Assembly (NCBI RefSeq): GCF_038502225.1
Contig: NC_091391.1
Span: 1,028,502 to 1,092,501, forward strand
Direction of reading: 5' to 3'
Source of the DNA: Cherax quadricarinatus
Lineage: Eukaryota > Arthropoda > Malacostraca > Decapoda > Parastacidae
Length of the DNA stretch: 64,000 bases
The notes under the pieces are model-generated. The model was not told the DNA's origin. It searched no databases and was given only the letters and a program-made list of their open reading frames with translations. Below, piece by piece: positions 1 through 9,654 of the stretch; the first letter of the stretch is position 1, and every line of letters begins with the position of its first letter. Made by a program: the position numbers and the translations under genes.

Positions 1-560
1 ATGTCCCAAGAAAGTCAGTGCGTCATCGAGGACTGTCTAACTTATTTCCATTGGGGTCCTTAATCTTGTCCCCCAGGATGCCACCCACACCAGTCCACTA
101 ACACCCAGGATGCCACCCACACCAGTCCACTAACACCCAGGATGCCACCCACACCAGTCCACTAACACCCAGGATGCCACCCACACCAGTCCACTAACAC
201 CCAGGATGCCACCCACACCAGTCCACTAACACCCAGGATGCCACCCACACCAGTCCACTAACACCCAGGATGCCACCCACACCAGTCCACTAACACCCAG
301 GATGCCACCCACACCAGTCCACTAACACCCAGGATGCCACCCACACCAGTCCACTAACACCCAGGATGCGACCCACACCAGTCACCTAACACCCAGGATG
401 CGACCCACACCAGTCGACTAACACCCAGGTACCTATTTGCTGCTAGGTGAACAGGACAACAGGTGTAAGGAAACGTGTCGAAATGTTTCCACCCACCGGG
501 AATCGAACCCGGACCCTCCGTGTGTGAAGCAGGAGCTTTAGCCACCAGGCCAGGAGTCCA
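1..560 (-). mobile_element. tRNA-derived SINE with internally expanded minisatellite
   Basis: Read on the minus strand, 556-480 is a tRNA-like head. It has a B box GGTTCGATTCC (complement of 499-509) and an A-box-like TGGCTAAAGCTCC (complement of 532-544). It is followed by a body with the word ACCTAGCAGCAAATAGGTAC, a tandem array (75-430), and a 3' segment with the module CCCCAATGGAAATAAG and CTTTCTTGGG near position 1. The left edge is cut by the window. Further copies of the same family lie at 28101-28455 and 31953-33210. The pol III boxes show tRNA ancestry. The head lacks a clean cloverleaf, so this is not a functional tRNA gene. Confidence 0.75.
75..430. repeat. 32-bp minisatellite inside the SINE
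   Basis: About eleven head-to-tail copies of a 32-bp unit beginning AGGATGCCACCCACACCAGT and ending CCACTAACACCC. The spacing between successive AGGATG words is 32 bp (75, 107 and so on). The last two copies carry GATGCGACC, which matches the single-copy version in the SINE body. The array is therefore an expansion of a SINE-internal segment. The same segment is expanded again at 32057-32900. Confidence 0.9.
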
Positions 561-561
561 G

Positions 562-664
562 TACTTACCTATTTCTGGTTACAGGGGTCGATTCGCAGCT
601 CCTGGCCTCGCCTCTTCACTGGTCGCTTCTAGGTTCATACTCTACCTGTCCCATGAGCTGTATC
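562..664 (-). mobile_element. CR1/L2-like LINE 3' end fragment
   Basis: On the minus strand this reads as the 3' end of a LINE family seen again at 27540-27915, 45922-46050 and 46135-46460. The shared words are AGCTCATGG, CAGTGAAGAGGCG, GGCCAGGAGCTG and CGACCCCTG, ending in a TAGGTAAGTA tail. It abuts the SINE on its left and the 33-bp array on its right. Confidence 0.6.
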
Positions 665-2045
665 ATAGCTGCAGTGTTCACTTCCCCGTGGGGAAGGTAC
701 AATGACTGCTACACCTCCCCATGGGGAAGGTGCAGTGACTGCTACACCTCCCCATGGGAAGGTACAATGACTGCTACACCTCCCTGTGGGAAAGGTACAA
801 TGACTGCTGCACCTCCCCATGGGGAAGGTACAATGACTGCTACACCTCCCCATGGGGAAGGTACAATGACTGCTACACCTCCCCGTGGGGAAGGTACAAT
901 GACTGCTGCACCTCCCCATGGGAAAGGTACAATGACTGCTACACCTCCCCATGGGGAAGGTACAATGACTGCTGCACCTCCCCGTGGGGAAGGTACAATG
1001 ACTGCTACACCTCCCCATGGGGAAGGTACAATGACTGCTGCACCTCCCCATGGGGAAGGTACAATGACTGCTACACCTCCTCGTGGGGAAGGTACAATGA
1101 CTGCTACACCTCCCCATGGGGAAGGTGCAATGACTGCTATACCTCCCCATGGGGAAGGTACAATGACTGCTACACCTCCCCATGGGGAAGGTACAATGAC
1201 TGCCGCACCTCCCCATGGGGAAGGTACAATGACTGCTGCACCTCCCCATGGGGAAGGTACAATGACTGCTACACTTCCCCATGGGGAAGGTACAATGACT
1301 GCTACACCTCCCCTTGGGGAAGGTACAATAACTGCTGCACCTCCCCATGGGGAAGGTACAATGACTGCTACACTTCCCCATGGGGAAGGTACAATGACTG
1401 CTACACCTCCCCATGGGGAAGGTACAATGACTGCTACACCTCCCTGTGGGGAAGGTACAATGACTGCTACACCTCCCCATGGGGAAGGTGCAATGACTGC
1501 TGCACCTCCCTGTGGGGAAAGTACAATAACTGCTACACTTCCCCATGGGGAAGGTACAATGACTGCTGCACCTCCCTGTGGGGAAGGTACAATGACTGCT
1601 ACACTTCCCCATGGGGAAGGTACAATGACTGCTACACCTCCCCATGGGGAAGGTACAATGACTGCTACACCTCCCTGTGGGGAAGGTACAATGACTGCTA
1701 CACCTCCCCATGGGGAAGGTGCAATGACTGCTGCACCTCCCCGTGGGGAAGGTGCAATGACTGCTACACCTCCCCATGGGGAAGGTGCAATGACTGCTAC
1801 ACCTCCCCGTGGGGAAGGTGCAATGACTGCCGCACCTCCCCATGGGGAAGGTACAATGACTGCTGCACCTCCACGTGGGGAAGGTACAATGACTGCTGCA
1901 CCTCCCAACGTGAGGAAGGCACAATGACTGCCGCACCTCCCACATGACAAAGGTACAATGACTGCCGCACCTCCCCATATGAGGAAGGTACAATGACTGC
2001 TGCACTTCCCCGTGGGGAAGGTACAATGACTGCCTCACATCCATG
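664..2045. repeat. 33-bp minisatellite (about 42 copies)
   Basis: The unit is 33 bp: CTCCCCATGGGGAAGGTACA followed by ATGACTGCTACAC. Every copy has the 10-bp palindrome CCCCATGGGG or a point variant (CCCGTGGGG, CCTGTGGGG). Because 33 is divisible by three and the unit has no stop, several frames on both strands stay open for 400-470 codons. These are by-products, not genes. Copies become irregular after about 1900. Confidence 0.95.
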
Positions 2046-2204
2046 TGTCACTGCACTGCCTCACTTGCGTTCATAGTGAGGTGATACTGCATTAATACGT
2101 GTATATATTATGAGGTGCTATCAAAAAGCTCCTGGATGGCAGCAAAAAAAATATATAGTACGTATAAGCTTACTTAATCATCCAGCTTAAGTTATCTTTG
2201 GGAG
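2046..2204. other. no gene seen
   Basis: AT-rich unique-looking sequence between the 33-bp array and the mariner remnant. I recognise nothing in it. Confidence 0.4.
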
Positions 2205-2480
2205 ATTGTACACTGATCCCAGCGCCTCTGTCACTTTTTAGACCATTTCTGTACCTCTTCTTTCTTAGCAGGGTCTAGAATGGCCTGCAACTCTGCTCGA
2301 ATCTTCTCTGTATCATTAAAACTCTGCCCCTTCTGTGTCATTTTTATTTTTGAGATGAGAAAAGTCATGGGAGCTAATTCTTAAAGTAGGGAGGGTGTTT
2401 TTGTCCAGAAAGCTTTGACACATTGCATAAGAAATTCGCAAAGGACATGCAGTGTCCTGGATATTCAGATGATGCTCTTT
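2205..2480 (-). pseudogene. decayed mariner-family transposase C-terminus
   Basis: Conceptual minus-strand translation gives KMTQKGQSFNDTEKI, then RAELQAILDP, then a stop, then QRRWDQC. Upstream, in other frames, are HPPYF and SHDFSHLKNK-like stretches. This matches the order at the C-terminus of mariner transposases: a PPYSPDLAP-like catalytic region, an LFPKLK..LKG..F segment, and a W..RWD.C end. At least two frame changes and a stop are needed, so it is a dead fragment. TIRs were not found. The call rests on motif order alone. Confidence 0.55.
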
Positions 2481-2713
2481 CTGAAGAGCCTTCCTTATTT
2501 TTTTAGTGCTGGTGTCTGTTTTTGATGTTGATGGATGACCAGTGTGTTCATCATCCTCATCATCACCATCATCATCATTATCCTAAACCGACATTCATCC
2601 TCATTTGAATCGAGAAAACTAATGAAAACATTACTTCATCACCAAATGCTTACTGAAGCATTGTGCAAGTTTCACGAGCTGTGTTACCAAGTTTGCAACA
2701 GAGTTTCTCTCTC

Positions 2714-2821
<108 letters not shown>

Positions 2822-2944
2822 CCAGAAGCTGTGAACTCATCCCTCCAACCACAAATAGGTGCGTACATACGCACTGCTTTTTTAGAGATTCTATTGTTAC
2901 ACAAAAAAATTGCAACAACGCACTGACGTGACCAAAAAAATGGC

Positions 2945-3090
2945 TACCTAGACCCCAATGGAAATAAGTTACTCTGTCTGACTTTTTTGGGTTATCCCAG
3001 GGTCTCTACTCACATGCTGCTGTGTATGATAATCTATGTAACTGTATTTGTGTATACCTGAATAAACTTACTTACTTACTAATTAACAGA
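2945..3090 (+). mobile_element. LINE-type 3' tail with (CTTA)n end
   Basis: Contains CCCCAATGGAAATAAG, TCTGACTTTTTTGGGTTATC and the ending AATAAACTTACTTACTTACT. The same module with the same tetranucleotide tail occurs at 19355-19485 and, inverted, at 20336-20485, where it lies 3' of the near-intact LINE. I read it as a 5'-truncated insertion. Confidence 0.65.
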
Positions 3091-3243
3091 ATGACCACAC
3101 ACACTGAAACCCATCATTCTATTTCACAGACATATACTGCACAGTATGATCTATGTCAGTGCTATATTTCACCCAGGAAACGCATGAAAATTTCAATCTG
3201 GGAACGTTTTGATGGCTCCCTCTTATATGCTGTATATTCATAG

Positions 3244-3362
3244 GCGAGTACCAGGTGAGTGAATGTGCATACACAGACTCACTCATTATTAATACTAAAT
3301 GTTCACCTGTGCCGGGGAGCGATCCCTGGTCCCTCACTGTGTGAGCTGGGAACGCTATCAAC
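3244..3362 (-). mobile_element. tRNA-SINE head fragment
   Basis: Minus strand shows a degenerate B box (CCAGGGATCGCTCC) and CCCAGCTCACACAGTGAGGG, with a GGTGAAC continuation as in the better SINE copies. Weaker than the copies at 1-560 and 28101-28455. Confidence 0.45.
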
Positions 3363-3751
3363 TGTACAGATTTTAAAATAAATAAAGAACCACTGGAGGA
3401 ATACTAATTTTGAAATTAGATGCAATCAGACACAATGTAATTTATAAATTTTTTAATCATGGCATCAAAATTGATTTAAAATGGCTTATAAAAGTGAAAA
3501 AAAGGTAAGAATGAATTACAGTTATGCTGCTACATAATAAAGGTCCACTATAATACATACTTTGTGTAAATGAGACTTAAACAAGTGTATTAAATCAATT
3601 TATAAATCTCCAAACAACCAATTTAACTGATTCATAGAATTACTGGTTGAAAACATGCATGTCATATACTGAAGAAGGTCAAACAATATATATATGGAAT
3701 GTACAGTGCTGTATTCACCAGGAAGTGTGCTAAAACTGTAAATTAAGACAC
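3363..3751. other. no gene seen
   Basis: AT-rich non-coding sequence with no open frame or repeat that I can name. Confidence 0.4.
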
Positions 3752-3883
3752 CAAAAACCAGCACTTATTATGTGAGGAACCTTAAGTCGATGTTACGAGC
3801 CATCCCGGTCCATCCTGTTGTGACGCGACAACAATGGTCCAGGAGAGACTGAAACATTTTAGTCTCCTCAGTGCTGGTTTTTG
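3752..3883. mobile_element. small MITE-like inverted repeat element
   Basis: CAAAAACCAGCAC at 3752-3764 is perfectly inverted as GTGCTGGTTTTTG at 3871-3883, giving a 132-bp element with 13-bp termini. A further hairpin lies inside (AGGAGAGACT against AGTCTCCT, 3841-3868). No target duplication is obvious and I cannot assign a superfamily. Confidence 0.5.
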
Positions 3884-4246
3884 CTGAATTATTTCATACA
3901 CAATGTTGATTTTTTATGTTTTCTGTAAATCAAGGCAACACCTTCCAATGTGTATACATATACAGAATACAGAACTGTATTCATCAGTAAGTGCTTTAAA
4001 ATACTGGATAAACCAACACAATAACATCCAGTATGCTGTAATGAAATATCTCTAAATAATACACAACAAGGCACTCTAGGTTAATCCACTTGTATGAAAC
4101 TTAGAGAATAAAGTATTTTACTGCCTATGTATAATGCAAGTCAAACTAATACTACTGTTGTAGTTTGGTGTAGTAGACAATGATTAATAAAATACAGATA
4201 AAGGACACCTATATAGTGTTTCACCTTCACGAGACTTTATAAAGTA
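3884..4246. other. no gene seen
   Basis: AT-rich non-coding sequence. A short minus-strand open frame at 3889-4074 shows no recognisable motif. Confidence 0.35.
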
Positions 4247-4401
4247 CAGTGGACCCTCGCCTAACGAACGCATTGCATAACGTTAAATTCGCCTAACGAT
4301 ACATTTTAACGCTAACATTTTGCCTCGGCTAACACTAAAAAACTCGCCTAATGATATTCGTTCTTGGGTACCAATTAATGTCGTTAGGCGAGGGTCCACT
4401 G
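4247..4401. mobile_element. pogo/Tigger-like MITE (CAGTGGACCCTCGC termini)
   Basis: It starts CAGTGGACCCTCGCCTAACG and ends with the inverse TTAGGCGAGGGTCCACTG, flanked by TA on both sides (4245-4246 and 4402-4403). TA target duplication with CAGTGGACCC termini is typical of non-autonomous pogo/Tigger elements. At 155 bp it has no coding capacity. Confidence 0.8.
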
Positions 4402-4403
4402 TA

Positions 4404-4673
4404 CAGCCTTTCCTCACTTAACAACGGAGTTCCGTTCCTGAGAATACGTTGTTAAACAACATCTATGATGTTGTTTTAATGTCACCTTTGCACCATTCAT
4501 AACATTTCTGGTATATTTTTAAATGTTTGTACAGAAAAGTACTGTATGTTGTAATAAACAGAATAGAGGAAATCAGCTTAACATATATTATGTGGGTATG
4601 AATACTGGTCAGAGAGCCCATCGTAACTCAGAGGTTTTGGCAAACGAATACGTCGCTAAGTGAGGGGAGGCTG
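4404..4673. mobile_element. second TA-flanked MITE abutting the first
   Basis: Termini CAGCCTTTCCTCACTTAACA and TAAGTGAGGGGAGGCTG form imperfect inverted repeats, flanked by TA (4402-4403 and 4674-4675). The left TA is also the right TA of the preceding MITE. The 270-bp interior is AT-rich and non-coding. This family differs from the CAGTGGACCC one. Confidence 0.7.
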
Positions 4674-4844
4674 TACCTCATAAAGCCTAATATATAAGTA
4701 TAAATTATTTATAAAACTGACAAGCAGAGGAATGCATGTGCAACATTTAAGTATCCAATACAGAAAAAAGGCTGAAATATGTGAAGAGGGATAGAGTGGT
4801 CGTCTCAGACTCCCTTTTCACATCTCCACATTTTCTCTGTGTCG

Positions 4845-4905
4845 GACTGATAAAAGTCACTAGTTGGCAGAACATTTCCACAAAGATACCAAATCATTAC
4901 ACAAG
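4845..4905 (+). ncRNA. hammerhead-like repeat module, degenerate
   Basis: CTGATAAAAGTCACTAGTTG followed by GCAGAACATTTCCACAAAGA resembles the modules at 31785-31860 and 60283-60340. All share a CTGATAA-like box, a short GC hairpin, and a GCGAAAC-like box. This is the order of the hammerhead core as found at the ends of Penelope-like and retrozyme elements. The box here is GATAA rather than GATGA and GAAAC is GAAC, so activity is unlikely. The call is inference. Confidence 0.3.
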
Positions 4906-5100
4906 CGTCTCCATCATTAACGCCTCATGGCGGTGAAAAATACCAATAAAAATCCTATTCTGCGGTACAACTTCTCAAGCTAAATAATACTGTATCATAA
5001 CCAATATGTAATTTGTATTTTTAGAGCCACAATTTTGTTTATTTTATATAAAATATAAAATAATCTTACTGCCTTTGGTCTTTTATGATGTTCTATTCTT

Positions 5101-5399
5101 TTAACCCTTAAACTGTCCAAACGTAGATCTACGTTCACATGCGTAACTCTCCAACTTTGATTTTCCCAATTTGAAAGCATGTAAAAAAAAAAACGTAGAT
5201 CTATGTTCACATGCGTAACTTTCCGACCTTGATTTTCCTCATTTGAAAGCATGTAAAAAAAACGTAGATCTACGTTTACATGCGTAACGCTCTGACCTTG
5301 ATTTTACCCATTTCAAAGCATGTAAAAAAAAAAGTAGATCTACGTTTGGAGCGCCCCACACGTGGATGTAGATCTACGTTTGGACAGTTTAAGGGTTAA
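5101..5399. mobile_element. piggyBac-like MITE, TTAA-flanked
   Basis: TTAACCCTTAAACTGTCCAA at the left and TTGGACAGTTTAAGGGTTAA at the right are perfect inverted termini that begin CCC next to TTAA, the piggyBac target rule. The interior holds three or four degenerate copies of a roughly 70-bp unit with the palindrome ACGTAGATCTACGT. Related copies lie at 11950-12241 and 25708-25939. There is no transposase. Confidence 0.8.
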
Positions 5400-5927
5400 C
5401 TACAATAATTTGCAATACAGCCGGTAACATTATCATTTAGGATCTGAGGGTTCTCTCAAGATTTGAGATAACAGTAGAATTTGGTACTTTTATGATGCTA
5501 AACAATTCATACAGTATGAATGTGGAAGTAAACTGTATGGCGATACCAAACACATGTGAAAAAAACATTTATGTACACATCGGGACATTTATTATGGAAG
5601 TATTCCATCATGAGTGACATTTAGTTCTTCCTAGGACTGGAGGAGTCACTTGTGGCCAAACATTTTAGAACATTTGTCGTAAAATGCACAAAAGTAACTT
5701 TTCCACGGTATGACTTAATTACCAATTAGCAGGTGAATGTCGATGATAATAGTTTGATCAATTTTCATATTTTTTTTAATGTGATGATGGTTATTTTTCC
5801 GCAACCACAAGCCTATATTTTATCATATTCTTGCTACCGCTGCTAGTCACATATTGTATACAATGCTATATATGAAGGCAGAATGCGTGACATTACAATA
5901 ATATGGATGAAAGGATACAAGTGCATG
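5400..5927. other. no gene seen
   Basis: AT-rich non-coding sequence without a supported gene or repeat. Confidence 0.35.
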
Positions 5928-6022
5928 CACTCAGAATACTGAAACGTATGCAGGAAAGATATCCCAAGCATAAGCACTAAGAATACTGAAACATTTGCAG
6001 TAAAGATGTCTCAAGCGTATTC
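5928..6022. repeat. 47-bp direct duplication
   Basis: CACTCAGAATACTGAAACGT (5928) and CACTAAGAATACTGAAACAT (5975) start two adjacent diverged copies. Confidence 0.55.
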
Positions 6023-6115
6023 ATCTGTGTTCTTTCATTCAAAGACATTTATGACAGAATTTACATATACAAAGAACAGTACAAGTATAGTACAACATTG
6101 ATGTTCCGAACCCTC

Positions 6116-6221
6116 TGGTTCCAAAGCCTTTCCGGATTACTGAGTTTTCCATCTTTAGAGAGCAAAGTATTCCTTGGTCTTGGGGTTGGATAAGTGACGT
6201 ACAGTTGGGTGGTAAATACAC
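6116..6221 (-). pseudogene. pogo/Tigger transposase fragment
   Basis: The minus-strand frame begins YLPPNCTSLIQPQDQG, then ILCSLKMENSV. The family signature LPPNTTSLIQPMDQGVI lies in the DDE catalytic domain of Tigger/pogo (Jerky-type) transposases, so the match is specific although only about 25 residues long. After KMENSV the frame becomes repetitive (GFGTRGFGT) and unrelated. It is a dead relic. The TA-flanked MITEs of this window have pogo-type ends and could once have used such an enzyme. Confidence 0.75.
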
Positions 6222-6308
6222 TGCAGTGGGAATTTCAAGTTCCTGCTTGTAAATTTGTATGGATTATGAGCGTTTCCGGAAAATCAATGCTGTACCTGTA
6301 TATATATA

Positions 6309-6511
6309 CAGTGGACCCCCGCATAACGATTACCTCCGAATGCGACCAATTATGTAAGTGTATTTATGTAAGTGGGTTTGTACGTGTATGTTTGGGGGTC
6401 TTAAATGGACTAATCTACTTCACAATATTTCTTATGGGAACAAATTCGGTCAGTACTGGCACCTGAACATACTTCTGGAGTGAAAAAATATCGTTAACCG
6501 GGGGTCCACTG
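6309..6511 (+). mobile_element. 203-bp pogo/Tigger-like MITE, young copy
   Basis: CAGTGGACCCCCGCATAACG at the left and CGTTAACCGGGGGTCCACTG at the right, flanked by TA. It is 203 bp long and nearly identical, with about three differences, to 26862-27064. An inverted relative of the same length is at 26494-26696. Confidence 0.85.
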
Positions 6512-7126
6512 TATATAGAAAATTAAGTTGTGGGGTACTATTAGATAATCTGCTCATTTGTTGCCCCAATGCCAACATGTGCCTGAACACACCAGAAAAT
6601 AGATAATTTATGTCTACAAGTATCAGATGCAACAACATCAGTAAAGTCTCGATTTGATGGACTAATAAGGGAGAGTGAATGGCTGGTAGTGGCAACTATG
6701 GTGGATAGAGGTGAGATTGTTTTGCCATGACTGTAACAGTAACGAATAATTCTGTAAACAAAGGGTTTGTCCATTGTCTCTGAATCAATCATGTTTTGTC
6801 CCGTATTTCCAAAGTCCATTAAACTGTTGTTCGTTAAACTGAGAGTTTACCATATTATTAATATTTTATTCGCAGAAAGAACTAAACAAATACAAACTTA
6901 AATTTATTCTAAGCACTAGTGAGTGAGAAATATATTCCCCTACGAATGTGCCCAAAAATGTTGGAATGTTAGTGGCCTGAGAACAAACAGAAAACCCTAC
7001 GTATATTGTTATAGCCAATTAAACTGAAATCATGATTACAGCTGAAGTGTACTGACAGCAAAAGCAGTTCTTCCATCCCACTGTTGTCGTTTAAAATTAT
7101 TTCATACCTCCAGATTGGCTTGTGGA
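6512..7126. other. no gene seen; possible old transposon debris
   Basis: A minus-strand frame at 6541-6819 has the words NTGQNMIDSETMDKPF, which I cannot place. The words TTAACGAACAACAG near 6820-6840 resemble pogo-like terminal sequence. No firm feature. Confidence 0.3.
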
Positions 7127-9416
7127 TAGCATACAACAATGTTTGATACCATACAACAATGTTTGACAGCATACAACAATGTTTGACAGCATACAACAAT
7201 GTCTGATAGCATACAGCAATGTTTGACAGCATACAACAATGTTTGATACCATACAACAATGTTTGACAGCATACAACAATGTTTGACAGCATACAACAAT
7301 GTCTGATACCATACAACAATGTTTGATACCATACAACAATGTTTGACAGCATACAACAATGTTTGATACCATACAACAATGTTTGACAGCATACAGCAAT
7401 ATCTGACAGCATACAGGAATGCCTGACAGCATACAGGAATGTCTGATAGCATACAACAATGTCTGATACCATACAACAATGTTTGACAGCATACAGCAAT
7501 ATCTGACAGCATACAGGAATGCCTGACAGCATACAGGAATGCCTGACAGCATACAACAATGTCTGATAGCATACAACAATGTTTGACAGCATAAAGGAAT
7601 GTCTGACAGCATAAAGGAATGTCTGACAGCAGATAGGAATGTCTGACAGCATACAGCAATGTCTGATAGCATACAACAATGTCTGATAGCATACAACAAT
7701 GTCTGATAGCATACAACAATGTCTGATAGCATACAGCAATATCTGACAGCATACAGGAATGTCTGATAGCATACAACAATGTCTGATAGCATACAACAAT
7801 GTCTGATAGCATACAGCAATGTTTGACAGCATACAACAATGTTTGACAGCATACAGCAATGTTTGACAGCATACAACAATGTTTGACAGCATACAGCAAT
7901 GTCTGATAGCATGCAACAATGTTTGACAGCATACAGCAATGTCTGATAGCATACAACAATGTTTGACAGCATACAACAATGTCTGACAGCATACAGCAAT
8001 GTCTGATAGCATACAACAATGTCTGATAGCATACAACAATGTCTGATAGCATACAACAATGTTTGACAGCATACAGCAATGTCTGATAGCATACAACAAT
8101 GTTTGACAGCATACAACAATGTTTGACAGCATACAACAATGTTTGACAGCATACAACAATGTTTGACAGCATACAGCAATGTTTGACAGCATACAGCAAT
8201 GTTTGATAGCATACAGCAATGTTTGACAGCATACAGCAATGTTTGACAGCATACAGCAATGTTTGACAGCATACAGCAATGTCTGATAGCATACAACAAT
8301 GTTTGACAGCATACAACAATGTCTGACAGCATACAACAATGTCTGACAGCATACAGCAATGTTTGACAGCATACAACAATGTCTGATAGCATACAACAAT
8401 GTCTGACAGCATACAGCAATGTCTGACAGCATACAACAATGTCTGACAGCATACAACAATGTTTGACAGCATACAACAATGTCTGATAGCATACAGCAAT
8501 GTTTGACATCATACAACAATGTTTGACAGCATACAGCAATGTCTGACAGCATACAACAATGTCTGACAGCATACAACAATGTTTGACAGCATACAACAAT
8601 GTCTGATAGCATACAGCAATGTTTGATACCATACAACAATGTCTGACAGCATACAACAATGTTTGACAGCATACAACAATGTCTGATAGCATACAGTAAT
8701 GTTTGATACCATACAACAATGTTTGACAGCATACAACAATGTTTGATACCATACAACAATGTTTGACAGCATACAACAATGTTTGACAGCATACAACAAT
8801 GTTTGACAGCATACAGCAATGTTTGACAGCATACAGCAATGTTTGACAGCATACAGCAATGTTTGACAGCATACAGCAATGTTTGACAGCATACAGCAAT
8901 GTTTGACAGCATACAGGAATATCTGACAGCATACAACAACGTCTGATAGCATACAACAATGTCTGATAGCATACAACAATGTCTGATAGCATACAACAAT
9001 GTCTGATAGCATACAGCAATGTTTGACAGCATACAGCAATGTTTGACAGCATACAGGAATATCTGATAGCATACAACAATGTCTGATAGCATACAACAAT
9101 GTCTGATAGCATACAACAATGTCTGATAGCATACAACAATGTCTGATAGCATACAACAATGTCTGATAGCATACAGCAATGTCTGACAGCAGATAGGAAT
9201 GTCTAACAGCATACAGCAATGTCTAACAGCATACAGCAATGTCTGATAGCATACAGGAATGTCTGACAGCAGATAGGAATGTCTAACAGCATACAGCAAT
9301 GTCTGACAGCATACAGGAATGTCTGACAGCAGATAGGAATGTCTAACAGCATACAGCAATGTCTAACAGCATACAGCAATGTCTGATAGCATACAGCAAT
9401 GTCTGATAGCATACAA
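7127..9416. repeat. 20-bp satellite (about 114 copies)
   Basis: Unit GTTTGACAGCATACAACAAT, 20 bp, with recurring variants GTCTGATAGC, GATACC, ATACAGCAAT and ATACAGGAAT. Variants are distributed in blocks, for example runs of GTCTGATAGC near 8941-9180 and GTTTGACAGC/ATACAGCAAT near 8801-8920, a sign of local amplification. The unit has no stop in minus-strand frames, which explains open frames of up to 796 codons there. Units decay at 9417-9480. Confidence 0.95.
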
Positions 9417-9480
9417 AGCACACCACGGATGGGACTGATAGCATCCAGGTAATACAACAATATCCGACAGCATACAGCAA

Positions 9481-9654
9481 TATCTGATAAGAAAAAGAGG
9501 AGGTACCCTTAAAATACAGTAATGCAGACATTTGAGATACAGGTAATGTCAGGCAACCAGAGTGCTGTTGTAATAGCATTATGAAATATAATAGTGCTGT
9601 ACTAAGGACAATATATACACGTACTGTATTTTGGATATGAAGTAGTACATTTAT
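9481..9654. other. no gene seen
   Basis: Unique-looking AT-rich spacer between the 20-bp satellite and the LINE 3' end. Confidence 0.4.

Noticed and set aside
480..556. Possible tRNA gene on the minus strand
   Set aside because: The A and B boxes are present but the rest does not fold as a cloverleaf, and the sequence recurs with a fixed non-tRNA body, so it is a SINE head.
653..2044. Proline/glycine/threonine-rich ORF resembling a structural protein
   Set aside because: The 33-bp unit is open in several frames on both strands and has no flanking gene structure.
7127..9416. CRISPR-like appearance of short regular repeats
   Set aside because: Repeats are directly adjacent without unique spacers and no cas-like genes exist. 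It is a eukaryotic satellite.
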